A DNA stretch of 64,000 bases from Brachionus manjavacas. Taxonomy: Eukaryota; Rotifera; Eurotatoria; Ploima; Brachionidae. Shown here piece by piece: positions 36,066-46,906 of the stretch. The position numbers were made by a program, and so were the translations under genes. Where the stretch lies: positions 6,882,001 through 6,946,000 of the forward strand of contig JAHQIY010000003.1 in NCBI GenBank assembly GCA_019054805.1, in the 5' to 3' direction. A model generated the notes under the pieces. It saw only the letters and a program-made list of their open reading frames with translations. It made no database searches and had not been told where the DNA came from. Numbering within the stretch: the first letter of the stretch is position 1; every line of letters starts with the position of its first letter.

Positions 36066-39000
36066 ATGTCTCTTTGTCGTACCCCTGTTCAACAAAATAC
36101 CAAGCGAAAGCTGGAAGTTGACTTTGATGAAGCCCAAGAGCAAAATGAAATACCAAATACATCAAAAAAATTAAATGCTTCCATAAACAAAAGTGATTCT
36201 GAAAACCAAATAAACAAATTTAGTAAGTTATTTTGAAAATATTCTTGTAATTTTAATCCAGCTTGAACAACTAGACACACACATTCTCGAATCTGAAATC
36301 AAATCAAGTGTGTTCAAAATAGCAACTCTTGAGCAGCAATTGATGTCTGAAAAAAATGAGCGCAGCAAACTCGAAATGGAATTTAAGGCTTACAAAGAAA
36401 AGCAAGCCGATGAGCTTCGGGTACGAGTTTTTTTTGTTTTTTTTTTTTTAATTTTAGTTATAAATTTTCTAAGAATATTCAAGAAATGAAAAAAGAATTA
36501 GAATTATCATTAAGAAATTCAAAAACTAATGAGAAATTAATCATAAGTGAAATGGAACATATGCGAAGCCAAATGGATGTTTATGACAAAGAAAAATTGC
36601 CCGAAAAGGAAAAAGAAATAAAATCTTTAAAGGCTCAAATTGAAAATGTAATCAAAATTCCAATTTTAGAAGAAGATCTAATTTTAAATTCTATAAAAAA
36701 TTTCAGTTAAATGAAGAAATTGAGTCTTTAAAATCAAAAACAGAAAAGTCTAATATGGATTCGAAATTTGACATCGAATCCTTCGAGCTTAAATTGTCTC
36801 AATATCAAGAAGAAATATCCAGCTTAAATTGGTTTTATTTTTAAAATCATTAGAAAGCTAAAATTTTTAATTAATTTTTTCAGTAAGGTGAGAAAAAATG
36901 AAGAGATCAGCAAAAATTTAGAACAAGTTAAAAAAGAAAATTGTTTATTAAATAATAAAATAAGAGATTTGGAAAATGAGAATATTAAATTAAGTGACAA
37001 TGCTCAATATTTTGAAAAATATATTCACCAAAATAACAAGACCGATGAATTGGATAGAGAAAATAGAAAATTAAAATCTGAACTTGAATACTACAAGTAA
37101 ATATAACCAGACTTGTTTATAAGTCACAGTTTTAAGTCTAAGTCACAAAAATTTAAGTCAAAGTTATAACTTGCACAAAAATTTTTATCAATACCTGCTT
37201 CATCTGGACCATTTAAAACAATTATTTTCCAAATCTGGTTACATTTACAGGGCACATAGGTCAAGATTAACGACCAGGAATTTGGAAGAAACTACTTTAT
37301 TGGTATCAAATATGGATTTATTAAATCATTGACTTGGCTTAACTTGACTTAAGATTTGTGACTTAAAAACAAGTCTGAATATAACATTTAAAATAAAAAC
37401 TTAGTTGATTTTTATTAAAAAGAGCTATTCAAGAAAAATCTCACCTTTACCAAGAAGAGCTCGAGTCCAAGAAAAAACAAATAGAGCGAGTTGAGAAAAG
37501 ACTGGTTGACACACAAGTCGAAAATCATGTGAGTATTAAAAAAAAATTTATTATTTTAACTATTTTTTATTATTTTAAGAATTTGAATGATCAATTAAAA
37601 AAATTAGAAGGCGATTTTGAGAAACTCAAAGCGTCGAACCCAATGATTGATCAATTAAAAAATTTGTAACCGGAAAAAAATTTTTTGTTTAAATTTTTTG
37701 AAATTTTAAACACAAAATAGGATTAATGATTTAAATGATGAATTGTCCAAGATCAAAGAAAAAAATCGCCTGAGTCAAGAAGAAAACAAAAAGCTAAAGA
37801 ATAGTATAAGTGAAAAAGATTCGGAAATAGCCGAAATCAGTAAACGTGTCACTAGATTGAACACGGTAGATTTTTTTGCTTTGTTTTAACTTCAATTTTA
37901 ATTTTGTTAATTAAAGGAAAGAAACGCGTACAAAAATATACTTGACATGTATGAGTCTGGAAATGGAAATTCTGAAATAGACAACTTGAAAACTAGAATT
38001 GAAGAACAAGAACGAATTATAGATGAATATAAAAAAGCACTACATGAAACAGATAGTATTAAATTTGGTGAAAATTTTTTTCAGTTAAATAAAGTAATTT
38101 TTATCACGAAACACAAAAGAAATTAACTGTTTTTTAATCAAAAAGGATAAGTATAAATCAGTAGAAATTCAAGCTAATTTGACCGGGGAAATTTATTCAA
38201 CATATGAGTAAGTTTAATTTTTAATATAAAAAATAATTAAGTTTAATAAATAATTAAGTATTCATCTAGTTTTTTTTTGAATTAAGTTAAATGAAGTGAC
38301 TTTATTTTAATTTCATAATTTGCATTTCTTATATCAAATTTAAATCAAAGTTTGACTAATTTTGGAACTCTTCCATAATTTTTCATACTTGAATTAAAAA
38401 AATTAGTACATTTATTTTTTGAATTATTAAACGATTTAAATAAATCAAATATTTTAAATAAAAAATTTTAACAATTAACTAGAAAATTCAATTTTTAAAA
38501 GATCATTTAATATTTAATTTAAGTAAAAAGTAAATTGGTTTTAAAAGAAAAACTAGATTTAAAAATCAAATAAGATTTTTTCCTGAATTTATAAAAATTC
38601 AGGAAACATTTGAGAAAAAAATAAAAAAATTATTCAGATCATTTTCAAAATGATCTGTAAAAAATAGTCTTTTTTAATCAATTCAATTTATTTTTTCAAA
38701 AGCTTTGACTTTAACACCATTAAATCCACATTCGATAGAATTGTTTTACATTTTAATTTAAATTACGAAAAGCAATGAAGACTTAGCCATGATCACTTAG
38801 ACTCACCTTTTATCACTCTTTTCCAAAAAAATCATATTTAGAATTCAATGTTACAGTGGTGTTCCGTATTTAGTAATTAATTACCATTAAATTAATTACC
38901 TTTTACCAAAGTTTACGTAAATTATGGTAAATTTTTTTTTATACATAATTTTGAAAATAAATATTGTAGGATAAAAAAAATTCATTTTTTTAAAAAAAGT

Positions 39001-40301
39001 TTCAAATTATTTCAATTTTAAATCTGGTAAATTTACTATTTTTTATGTAAATTATCGTAAATTACTAAATACGGAACACCACTGTAATAGAAACACGTTT
39101 ACACTATTTTAATAGAGTTAAATAATTTTTAATTTTTTAGTAATTTTTCACTAAGGATTTATTAATGAATCCCATTATTTAAATCCACTAGTAAGATTGC
39201 AAATCAAAAGCACCCAAAGACTTGTAATCTTTCCAAAGAATGTCTTTTTGAGCTATCGCTGTATTCGAGTATGCAAAGTGGTTTATAGCAGCATACTTAT
39301 GCATGATTATGTCTAAATATATATACTTTTTCATCAAGTGCTATTGAGTAATAATGAAAATTTTTTTTGCCAAATTTAATGAGTATTTATATAATTAAAA
39401 TTTGATTACAAAATTTATCTTAAGAAAATTATCTTTCGAGTCAACTTTAAATTGTTTTTTTTTTAAATAGAAAATCTAAGCTAACTCTTGAGTTTAGCAA
39501 TTGAATTTTTTACAAAAATAATTGAACAAAAGATGATTTAAAATTTTATTCAAAAATAGCCGAAAAAATTTGTTTAAAAGAAAACAAACACTGAATTTTT
39601 TTTATATTGATTAAAATAATTAATTACCGAAGTAGATTTTTAATTTCTACAATTAATTATTTGTCCTTAGATCCAAAATTGAAGTATTAAATTCAGAGCT
39701 TCAAGAAATGCGTCTAAGATACAAACAGCTTGAGGACAAAGTTCTTCAAGGTAAACTATCAATCAAATCAATTAAATTTTATTAATAAATAAAAATTAAG
39801 GCTTAGAAATTTCTCGTGAAGATTTAATGCAAACGAAAAGTGAAGATGTTCAAGGTAAATTATTTCTTAAATTTTCAGGAGTAAAATTTTTATATTTTCA
39901 AGTGTTGGAGATAAAGCTAAAAGAGCAGGCTTCAATGAATCAAAAGCATATAAACGAATTTAAAAAGAAAGCTTTAGAAATAACCAGAATAATTCGAAGT
40001 TTACTCGGTTTCAAGATAAATTTTGAAGACAAAATCGTCAAGTTAACTAGTCATAAAAATTCAGATGATTTTATTTTATTCCGGGTAAGAAATTTGACTG
40101 AAATAAAAAAAAATAAAATTTTTTTAATTTTCTAAAAAGGTCAATCCAGATTACAGTCTGAGTTTGAAGTCGTCTGATTTTGTCAAATCATACACAGAAA
40201 TGATAGAAACTTTTATCAAAAAACACAATTCAATTACAGCTTTTTTGGCAGCAATTTATTTTGACTCAATTGGTTTAAACCTTCAAATAACTCATAAATA
40301 A
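36066..40301 (+). CDS. MAD1L1: Mitotic spindle assembly checkpoint protein MAD1, fourteen exons
   Basis: Coiled-coil kinetochore protein that binds MAD2 and templates the spindle checkpoint signal. Exons: 36066-36222, 36275-36420, 36474-36647, 36707-36831, 36884-37096, 37423-37528, 37580-37665, 37721-37865, 37917-38093, 38146-38207, 39671-39750, 39801-39854, 39903-40084, 40140-40301; all phases agree, 622 residues against 718 in human. Most of the chain is heptad-rich coiled coil. ERNAYKNILDMYES matches the conserved ERDxLRxILxSYxS block. A candidate MAD2-interaction motif KVLQGLEIS lies in exons 11-12. The C-terminal RWD-like domain is clear (IIRSLLGFKINFEDKIVKLT, then MIETFIKKHNSITAFLAAIY). 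Intron 5 holds a hAT MITE and intron 10 a Tc1-type MITE. Intron 12 (48 nt) has no stop and is a multiple of three. SEM1 converges 111 nt downstream. Confidence 0.9.
37108..37377. mobile_element. Non-autonomous hAT MITE with 8-bp target duplication, in MAD1 intron 5
   Basis: The 270-bp element starts CAGACTTGTTTATAAGTCAC and ends with the near-complement GTGACTTAAAAACAAGTCTG. The direct repeat AATATAAC flanks it exactly (37100-37107 and 37378-37385). An 8-bp duplication and CAG...CTG termini are diagnostic of the hAT superfamily. The arms hold repeated AAGTC/GACTT words suited to transposase binding. No coding capacity. It accounts for most of the intron's length. Confidence 0.9.
38208..39670 (+). 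other. Large intron 10 of MAD1
   Basis: About 1.46 kb, far longer than the other MAD1 introns, and partly explained by the Tc1-type MITE at 38854-39084. The rest is AT-rich sequence without recognisable coding. Confidence 0.7.
38854..39084. mobile_element. Tc1/mariner-type MITE (CAGTGGTGTTCC family), in MAD1 intron 10
   Basis: 231 bp, flanked by TA on both sides (38852-38853, 39085-39086). The left end CAGTGGTGTTCCGTATTTAG and the right end are reverse complements for about 25 bp without mismatch, then continue imperfectly with repeated TTACC/GTAAATT words. No coding frame. The same terminus occurs at 31457. Confidence 0.85.
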
Positions 40302-40412
40302 TAAAATGTTTTAATTTAATTTTTATTGAACAATATTTTTGTTAGATTTAAATCGATATTAATAAATTAGTTAATGAATTGTCTCATTTAAAATGAATGT
40401 TTTTTACTTTAT

Positions 40413-40664
40413 TTACATTTCGAGTTTTTGACCGCGTTTTTCCAATTCATTTCTCAGCTGAATGGTAAAATCGTCCTCTATGTTGTCATCATCCCAATTA
40501 TCTTCCCACAAGTTTGCTTCTGCTTCTTCTGTTTCTTTGGCCGATTCATTCCAATCTTCTGCTTCGAATTCTTCGAATTCATCATCTTCTTCTAAAAGGC
40601 CAAGTTCGGTCTTTTGGTTCTGAGGTTGATTTGTGGTAGCGGTAGTGCTTGGTTGTGCTGACAT
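40413..40664 (-). CDS. SEM1: 26S proteasome complex subunit SEM1 (DSS1)
   Basis: Small, very acidic, mostly disordered protein of the 19S proteasome lid that also binds BRCA2 and the TREX-2 complex. The frame gives 83 residues (human 70), starting [13 protein letters not shown]. The family signature is complete: [20 protein letters not shown], then [20 protein letters not shown] and the basic end [11 protein letters not shown]. The two acidic W/D/E-rich blocks are the known ubiquitin- and BRCA2-binding stretches. The ATG at 40662-40664 was chosen; a TTG-initiated extension upstream has no support. Single exon, tail-to-tail with MAD1. An AATAAA on the minus strand at about 40397-40402 fits its polyadenylation. 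Confidence 0.95.
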   Translation of the reverse strand: MSAQPSTTATTNQPQNQKTELGLLEEDDEFEEFEAEDWNESAKETEEAEANLWEDNWDDDNIEDDFTIQLRNELEKRGQKLEM

Positions 40665-40856
40665 TTTTAATTTCAAATTTGCTTGTTAATTTTGAAAATA
40701 AATTCTTTTTTTTTTAAAAACGTGTATTTATACATTTTAATTTAGATCCATTTTCAAGAAAAAGCTCTATAGCAAAACAAAGTATTTTTTGGTTAGATTA
40801 GTTTATTTAACAATTTGAATAATTAAATTTAAATAATTCGATATAAAAAAAATAAA

Positions 40857-40927
40857 GGGGGCATCCGGGATTGAACCGGAGACCTCTCGATCTGCAGTCG
40901 AATGCTCTACCACTGAGCTATACCCCC
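40857..40927 (-). tRNA. tRNA-Cys (GCA)
   Basis: 71-nt cloverleaf on the minus strand, identical to the copy at 41033-41103. The acceptor stem GGGGGTA pairs with TGCCCCC; A box TAGCTCAGTGG, anticodon loop CTGCAGA with anticodon GCA, B box GGTTCAATCC. No intron. A T-rich run (TTTATTTTTTTT) follows the 3' end and fits RNA polymerase III termination. Confidence 0.95.
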
Positions 40928-41032
40928 TTATATCTTACTCTTACATTTTTGTCATATTTTGTCGAGATGTTAATCTTAACTTAATCGATTTTCAAAGAAA
41001 ATTTGTCGACTTAATTTTGTGTCCAGATAGAA
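40928..41032. other. 105-bp spacer between divergent tRNA-Cys genes
   Basis: AT-rich spacer shared by the two 5' flanks of the head-to-head tRNA genes. No obvious inverted symmetry beyond the genes themselves, so the duplication seems limited to the tRNAs and a few flanking bases. Confidence 0.5.
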
Positions 41033-41103
41033 GGGGGTATAGCTCAGTGGTAGAGCATTCGACTGCAGATCGAGAGGTCTCCGGTTCAATCCCGGATGCC
41101 CCC
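41033..41103 (+). tRNA. tRNA-Cys (GCA)
   Basis: 71-nt cloverleaf identical base for base to the minus-strand copy 105 bp away. Acceptor stem GGGGGTA/TGCCCCC, anticodon GCA in loop CTGCAGA, A box TAGCTCAGTGG and B box GGTTCAATCC are intact. A TTTTTTT run about 8 nt downstream fits pol III termination. The plus-strand open frame over this gene is accidental. Confidence 0.95.
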
Positions 41104-42049
41104 TTTGCTTTTTTTAATTTAAGTATCCCAAATTTCTTAAATCAATTATTTACATTTATAAAAGGTCCTGTACACTTAATGCCTTTTATGTTTAATTAAT
41201 TTTTAAAGAATTAATTTTTCAGCCGTTTATAAGTAATTTCTACTTTAATTAAATTAAAAAATTCAACGGTTTGAAAAATATTGACATGAAAATTATTTTA
41301 TTACAGTATATTTAAATGACATTTTTTTCTCAAAAAAATTAAAACTAACGACAAAATTTTAAACAATCTAATCTAGGAATAAAAAAATTATATAAATTTT
41401 TTTTAATTTAAAAAATTTATTTTGATTATATTGCTGGTTTTGAAATAGCACTGAAGAATACGATTTTCAAATTTAAATTTAAAAAAAAGTCATTTTTGGC
41501 TTGAAATTAAATTTATCAGTGAAAAAAAACATTAATTTCTAGAGCTTTTAAATTTTTATTTAGATAATTTAATTAATGGAAATTTTTTAATTAGATTTTT
41601 ACTTAAAAACAGCTTAGGGTTATTTTTTTCTATTTTCTTAAATCATCTTAAAAGAAATCCAAGATCTCTTTGAACAAAAAAAATTTAATAATCAAATTAT
41701 CTAAATGTATATTCTAAAAGCTTTAAAAAGAATGCTAAATGTTATAGCTTTGTGAAGTAAATTGCAAAAAAAAAGAGTTTAAAATAATTATGTGACAAAT
41801 TCTCTTAAAATTAGACTCAATTGACTTTTTTTTTTGTTTTATTATGCTTTAAATTCTTCTTCAACGTAACTAAAAGGTAATAATAACTTTAGTCTAATTT
41901 ATAAGAGAATTTATTACATTACTGTTTTACACTATTTTTTTTTGGAACTTCTCAAAACTTTGTTTTTTGAATTAAAAATTAAATCAATTCTATTTCACTT
42001 TAAAATTTAGCTTCAAATTATCTTTATTAATTTTCTTTACAATAATAGA
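41104..42049. other. Spacer, nothing identified
   Basis: AT-rich sequence with no supported feature. Confidence 0.4.
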
Positions 42050-42620
42050 TTGAATTAACTTCTTCCTGTTAGGTAGAAAAAGACAATTTGTCCGAGTGGA
42101 AAGCATCAGCAGTGTTCCTAAAGGATCCTTTTTTGACCCTCTTGCATTCGTAATTTACGTCAAAGACTTGTCTGATCTTAGCCATTCAATCTATTAACTA
42201 TAAACAGAAGACACAAAGCTAATTAATTCCGTTCAATTCGGCTAAGATACCAAAAATCGATGACTTAGTAAAGTGGACATTTTTTTGGAAAATGAACTTC
42301 ATTTTGAAAAACAAAAGTGCAACGCTATGCATCTTGGAGCAGACAAAAAATGCCATCATTAAAAAGTCAGTGAAAAATCACTAGCAATAACAAAGAGAGA
42401 GAGAGAATTGGAAATCACCTTCTTTTCTCGTCAGCTTGTGAATCTGATTTTCAAGTCCTTCAGTCATAAGATTTTATAAGGCCATGAACTGTTTAAAATA
42501 ACCAATTGCGGCTTCTAAATATTTTGGCACCCCAGCTGAGGAGGTCAATTACCAATTGTGGTATCGGGCATTGCTTTTTTACCAATCGAACACAAAGCTA
42601 CAAACTCTTTTTCAAATTTT
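42050..42620 (+). pseudogene. Degenerate LINE reverse transcriptase
   Basis: Plus-strand islands: QFVRVESISSVPKGSFFDPL and AFVIYVKDLSDLSHS (the V.QGS.LgPL.F.iYINDL block), a damaged EDTKLI in the YADDTKLI position, ELHFEKQKCNAMHLGA (KC..MhLG), and a C-terminal scrap with RLLNILAPQLRRS and CFFTNRT. Stops and frameshifts are frequent. Same general Jockey/CR1-like type as the other LINE remnants. Confidence 0.7.
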
Positions 42621-43786
42621 TCCAAATAGATAGTTTTTAATATACTTAAAGCTGGTCGAAACTTTTTTTTTCTTCTCGGGAAATTAATCCCCGCAAAATT
42701 CCATACTTTTATTAAATATGAAAATGTTTGCCAAATTAACTAAAAAATAAGAAATTAAAAATTTTCTTGAGTCATTTAGATTTCATATAAAAAGAATCAA
42801 ATTGTTTACATAATTTTGAAAAAAGATATTGTAAAATACTTACTAATGAAAAATTTTAAGATAATCAATACAAAAACAAACGGAAAATGTTCAGATGAAG
42901 CGTTTTTGTAGGATGTCAAAATCTTTGCTTTAGAATCCTGATTAGAATGCTAGGAAAAGTTTCATAATGTTTTATTTTTAAGTCCTAAATCTGAATTAGA
43001 TCTATCTAAACTGAAAGAGAAAAAAAAATTACTCGACAATATCTAGTTAATTATTTTTTATAAAAAATTAATTTCTTTATTTTCAATTAGATTTTAAAAA
43101 ATAAATATTCACGTAGTTTTTTCTGAATTCATACTGATGGATTCATTAATTTACTAAATCAATATATTCACTCTAAATAGCTGAATTTCTAAAATAGTAA
43201 ATCATTTTTTTGTGTTCTACAGTTTTCCAAGCTAGTTTACAAAATCAACCATAAATCTAATTTCTCATCGGACTTTTTAAATGAATGAGAAAAACTCAAA
43301 AGAAAGCTTTAATTATTTAAAAACCTTACTATTGAACGTGATCCTTAAGCATTAATGTCATTATTTCGAATGATATAATTTTAAAAGATAGTTATTGGGA
43401 GCGGAAAAATACATTCTTCGATGTCATTTGAAATGAGATTTTCTTTTAATTAGGATCTAGCATTAGAAAAAAATCAAAATATATAATCGATAATTTGATA
43501 TTTTCTATGAATTTATTTTAAATTCAAAATTTCGATTAATTCAGTATTTGGATTTTATTTAAATAATCTTTTTTTTTTTTTCTAAGTAATTTTCTTGGAT
43601 TACATGCTTCACTCAAATTATCTAATCGTTTTAGTGAATTTCTTTTATCCTTTCTTTTTTTATTTTTAATTGAAAAACAATCAATTTTGCGTCTTTGCTT
43701 AAAACTTAATCTTTTAATAAAATTTTCTGATTATTTTATTTAAAAAAATCTTCTTCTAGATAAATTAAAAAAGTAAAAAAATCGAT
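42621..43786. other. Upstream region of the GPCR gene
   Basis: AT-rich, with no gene seen. CTTCTTCTAG ends at 43759, 27 nt before the GPCR start, and looks like a splice acceptor. Confidence 0.45.
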
Positions 43787-44845
43787 ATGAACGATTCACT
43801 TTTCACCGAGTTTTATGACACAGAGATCCTTCTGGACAGCAAAAATAAGCGTGTTTTAAAGCTTATTCAGGAATTTTTGACACCAATGATGTCTCTTCTG
43901 GGCTTCACTCTAAGACTCGTTTGTATCTTTGTTTACATGAAGCCAGTCAAGAACTCAATGAACAAAATTTTAAGGCTATCTTACACAAGTATCAATAAAA
44001 CATTGCTTCTAAACTCGCTGAGTCAAGCCATTTTTTCGTTTGTGTACATATTTCTGCCCGTAATCTACTGCAGAAGTATTTGCATGAGCAATGGCTATTT
44101 GTCAAATTTTTACTATGCTTATGTGGTCATTTACGGGTCAACAGTGGCAGAAATGATCAGCATTCTGGCAAATATTGTAATGTGTTTGAACCGGTTTTTA
44201 ATTATCTTCAAGAACAAAGACATTTTCAGGCTACTGTCATTTCGCTCAATGTGTTTTGTAATTATCTTGTTTAGTCTGCTGGTAAATTTTCCCTATATGA
44301 AAATGGTAAAAATTGATGTGAAAAATGAAAAGTATTTTGTGACAGAAAGCGACTTTTCCAAAAGTCCGACAGGGCTATTTTTCAAAAATTTTATTCCAGT
44401 AATACGATATTTTGTGCTGATAGCAATTTTTGTGATTATCAATTTTTTGCTTCTGTACAATTCGTTTATTTATGCAAAAAACCGAGAAAAATTTCTTAGG
44501 AATCAAAGACTACTGCTTGACTCGGCCAAGTTAAATTCAGACAGTTCAAAGTCAAATAATCAAGAAGTTAACGCAGATAGCAATGAAAATTCTTATAAAT
44601 TGGACAGATCAGAATGGAACTTGACCAGAATGAGTCTTTTTATGTGCTTAATTTATTTTTTTAATATCATTATAATAGCTATCACATTTTTCAATTCAAA
44701 ATTAAATTTATTTAATTATTCGCTAGTTGTCACACTGGAAATAATTTCGGCTATCATGCTTCAACTCACCAATCTGCTTGAGATTATGTCTTATTTTTTA
44801 TTTAATAAAATTTTTTTGAAAACTTTTTTAAATGTATTCTGCTAA
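43787..44845 (+). CDS. Orphan rhodopsin-like (class A) GPCR, single exon
   Basis: 352 residues with a seven-helix hydropathy pattern: TM segments around residues 31-52, 75-95, 112-135 (ending MCLNRFLII, in the DRY position), 153-168, 200-225, 278-300 and 308-335. A long third cytoplasmic loop rich in S, N and D lies before TM6. The N-terminus is short and acidic. The pattern resembles the divergent peptide-receptor-like GPCRs that are expanded in lophotrochozoans, and no ligand class can be assigned. DRY is replaced by NRF, and a clear NPxxY is not visible in TM7 (LLEIMSYFLF instead). It is intron-less, unlike most neighbours. Confidence 0.75.
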   Translation: MNDSLFTEFYDTEILLDSKNKRVLKLIQEFLTPMMSLLGFTLRLVCIFVYMKPVKNSMNKILRLSYTSINKTLLLNSLSQAIFSFVYIFLPVIYCRSICMSNGYLSNFYYAYVVIYGSTVAEMISILANIVMCLNRFLIIFKNKDIFRLLSFRSMCFVIILFSLLVNFPYMKMVKIDVKNEKYFVTESDFSKSPTGLFFKNFIPVIRYFVLIAIFVIINFLLLYNSFIYAKNREKFLRNQRLLLDSAKLNSDSSKSNNQEVNADSNENSYKLDRSEWNLTRMSLFMCLIYFFNIIIIAITFFNSKLNLFNYSLVVTLEIISAIMLQLTNLLEIMSYFLFNKIFLKTFLNVFC

Positions 44846-46906
44846 TTGAAATTAGCTTTAAATTATTTTTAAATAAAACTGTTTAAAATGATTTGGTTAT
44901 TTTTAAACAAAAAATAATATTCGATACCGTTGGTTAACTAACCCAATGGTTTTGATTTCTTATTCTTTAGTTTGAGTATTTATTGATAAAGACATTTGAA
45001 ATGAATTTTTAATTTTTTTTCACAAGAATGATGCTAAAACTCAATTTAAATTTGTCAAATGTTCAAATTAAGAAACAGAGTAATTTTTTCTTTTAACCAA
45101 TTTCAAATTTGATACAGCAATATAAATAAAAATTAAAAGGTGAATTTTTTTATCAGATTATGCGACCTTTTAGAATATTTTAAAAAATTTGGATTATACA
45201 AGTGAAAAGTCAAATAATTTGCTTGCCCGTTGCTTTCGAGTCATCTAAAGCAAATGGAAATGGGCTAAAAACTTTGGAATTAAGTTAGCAGTTCAGGTTC
45301 TTAAATTTAAGCCTAAAATCTCTCTAAACCAGCTTTGGACTCTTCAATTCGATCAATTTTTTTCAAAAAGTAGAGTTTTTCTCATGGCTTTATTGATATG
45401 GTTAGTTTTTTGAAATTATAAAAATTATTATTTGTATTCTCTATGTTTTTAGATTTTGAATGGGCTGGCTTATGTCTCAAACATGTATATAACAAATAAT
45501 TTTATATTCAAATTTGCTGTCGGTAAAAAAAGTAAAAGTACCCTGTATAATTTAGTAAAAATTTAATTTGGGGTTTTGCCAAGTTGCAAAAATCATATTT
45601 TACTTTTTGACTCACAATATTATAATAAATTTTTAAGGCTTATAAGATAATAAAAGATAATAATCAATAATTAGTTATTTAGAGTTGATTTATTTTAAAT
45701 ATTTCTTACCATGAAATTCCTTGGTTTCAATTAAATTAATTTATAATCGAAAATAAAGAGCGATTTTTGTCTAAAAATAAAAATGTACTTTTAAATAATG
45801 TACATTACATTGGTTACTATTAAATTTTTAAATCTTTAATACCAAGAAATCATTAATCAAAAATAATAAAAAAATTTAAAGTTATGTTTTTATTGTAAAA
45901 AAAAACAATACAATTTAATTTAAAAAATGATTATATTAATAATTAACATTAACTACGCCAAAAAATTAATATTTGGTATTGAAAAATTAATTTATGATTT
46001 TTAAAACAAAAACAAAAAAATGACATTGATTATAAGTTTTTAAAATTAATAACGAAGTTTCGAAGATTGCTTGGAACTGGCAAATGTTTCAATGAAATGA
46101 ATATACAAGATTAACAGAAACTAATTGATCAAAAAAATTCAAACAATCGACCAAAAAAATTGCGGAATAGCTTCAAAAAAAGAAAGTTTTTTCTTTTATT
46201 AAATAAATGTATGATACAAATCAATTTTTATCATTTAGCTACGGAAAATATTTTAAAAAAATCTCTTTTCAATAATTGTTCGTAGTTTCATTGACTTAAT
46301 CTGATTTATTTGCTTACACAATATTAATATTAATTACAGCTCAATCAAAATTTTTTTTTATAATTTTTTTAATAATTTTTTTTAAAATCTTAATCATATA
46401 ATATTCTTTTACTTAGATTATTCCATCTTATTTTTTTTTCAACTGCCTTATTTTAGTCATTTAGAATTTTTGTCAAAAATTAAAACAAGTCTATTAATGA
46501 AAAATATTTTAATTCAATATTTGTAGAAGAAAAAATAAGTATTTGATTTTTTTGCTTAAACAAAATTAAAAGACTATCTTGGGTTTGTTTAATAAAAAAA
46601 ATTGTTTTGACGAAAAAAAATTACGATTTAAAAATGGAAAATAATTCAATTTAAGAAATTAAAGTAATTTTTTTTCTTCTAAATCTTTTTAATTACAATC
46701 CTACGAAATGATGAAAAAATTTCTGGATTAAAGATTTATGGTTTTAAAAGAATTTACAGGTAACAATTAACAATAAAATTTTTGCATAAAAAATAATTAA
46801 TAATTTATTTAAGCTAAGAAAAAATTCTAAAAGAATGGATTTAAAATTAATAGTAAAATTTAACCGGTTTCAATGGTAAAAATAAGAACTCTTGAAAAAA
46901 AAAGAA
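44846..46906. other. Intergenic spacer between convergent GPCR and P450 genes
   Basis: About 2 kb of AT-rich sequence with no supported gene, RNA or clean repeat. An AATAAA just after the GPCR stop (about 44871) may be its polyadenylation signal. Confidence 0.45.

Noticed and set aside
38068..38093. Earlier donor at 38068 in MAD1 exon 9
   Set aside because: It leaves phase 1 and runs into a stop in the next exon; the donor at 38094 keeps the frame.
40665..40676. Four-residue extension of SEM1
   Set aside because: It relies on a TTG start; the ATG at 40664 gives the expected N-terminus.
41017..41199. Plus-strand open frame of about 60 residues
   Set aside because: It runs through the tRNA-Cys gene and is explained by it; no protein-like conservation.
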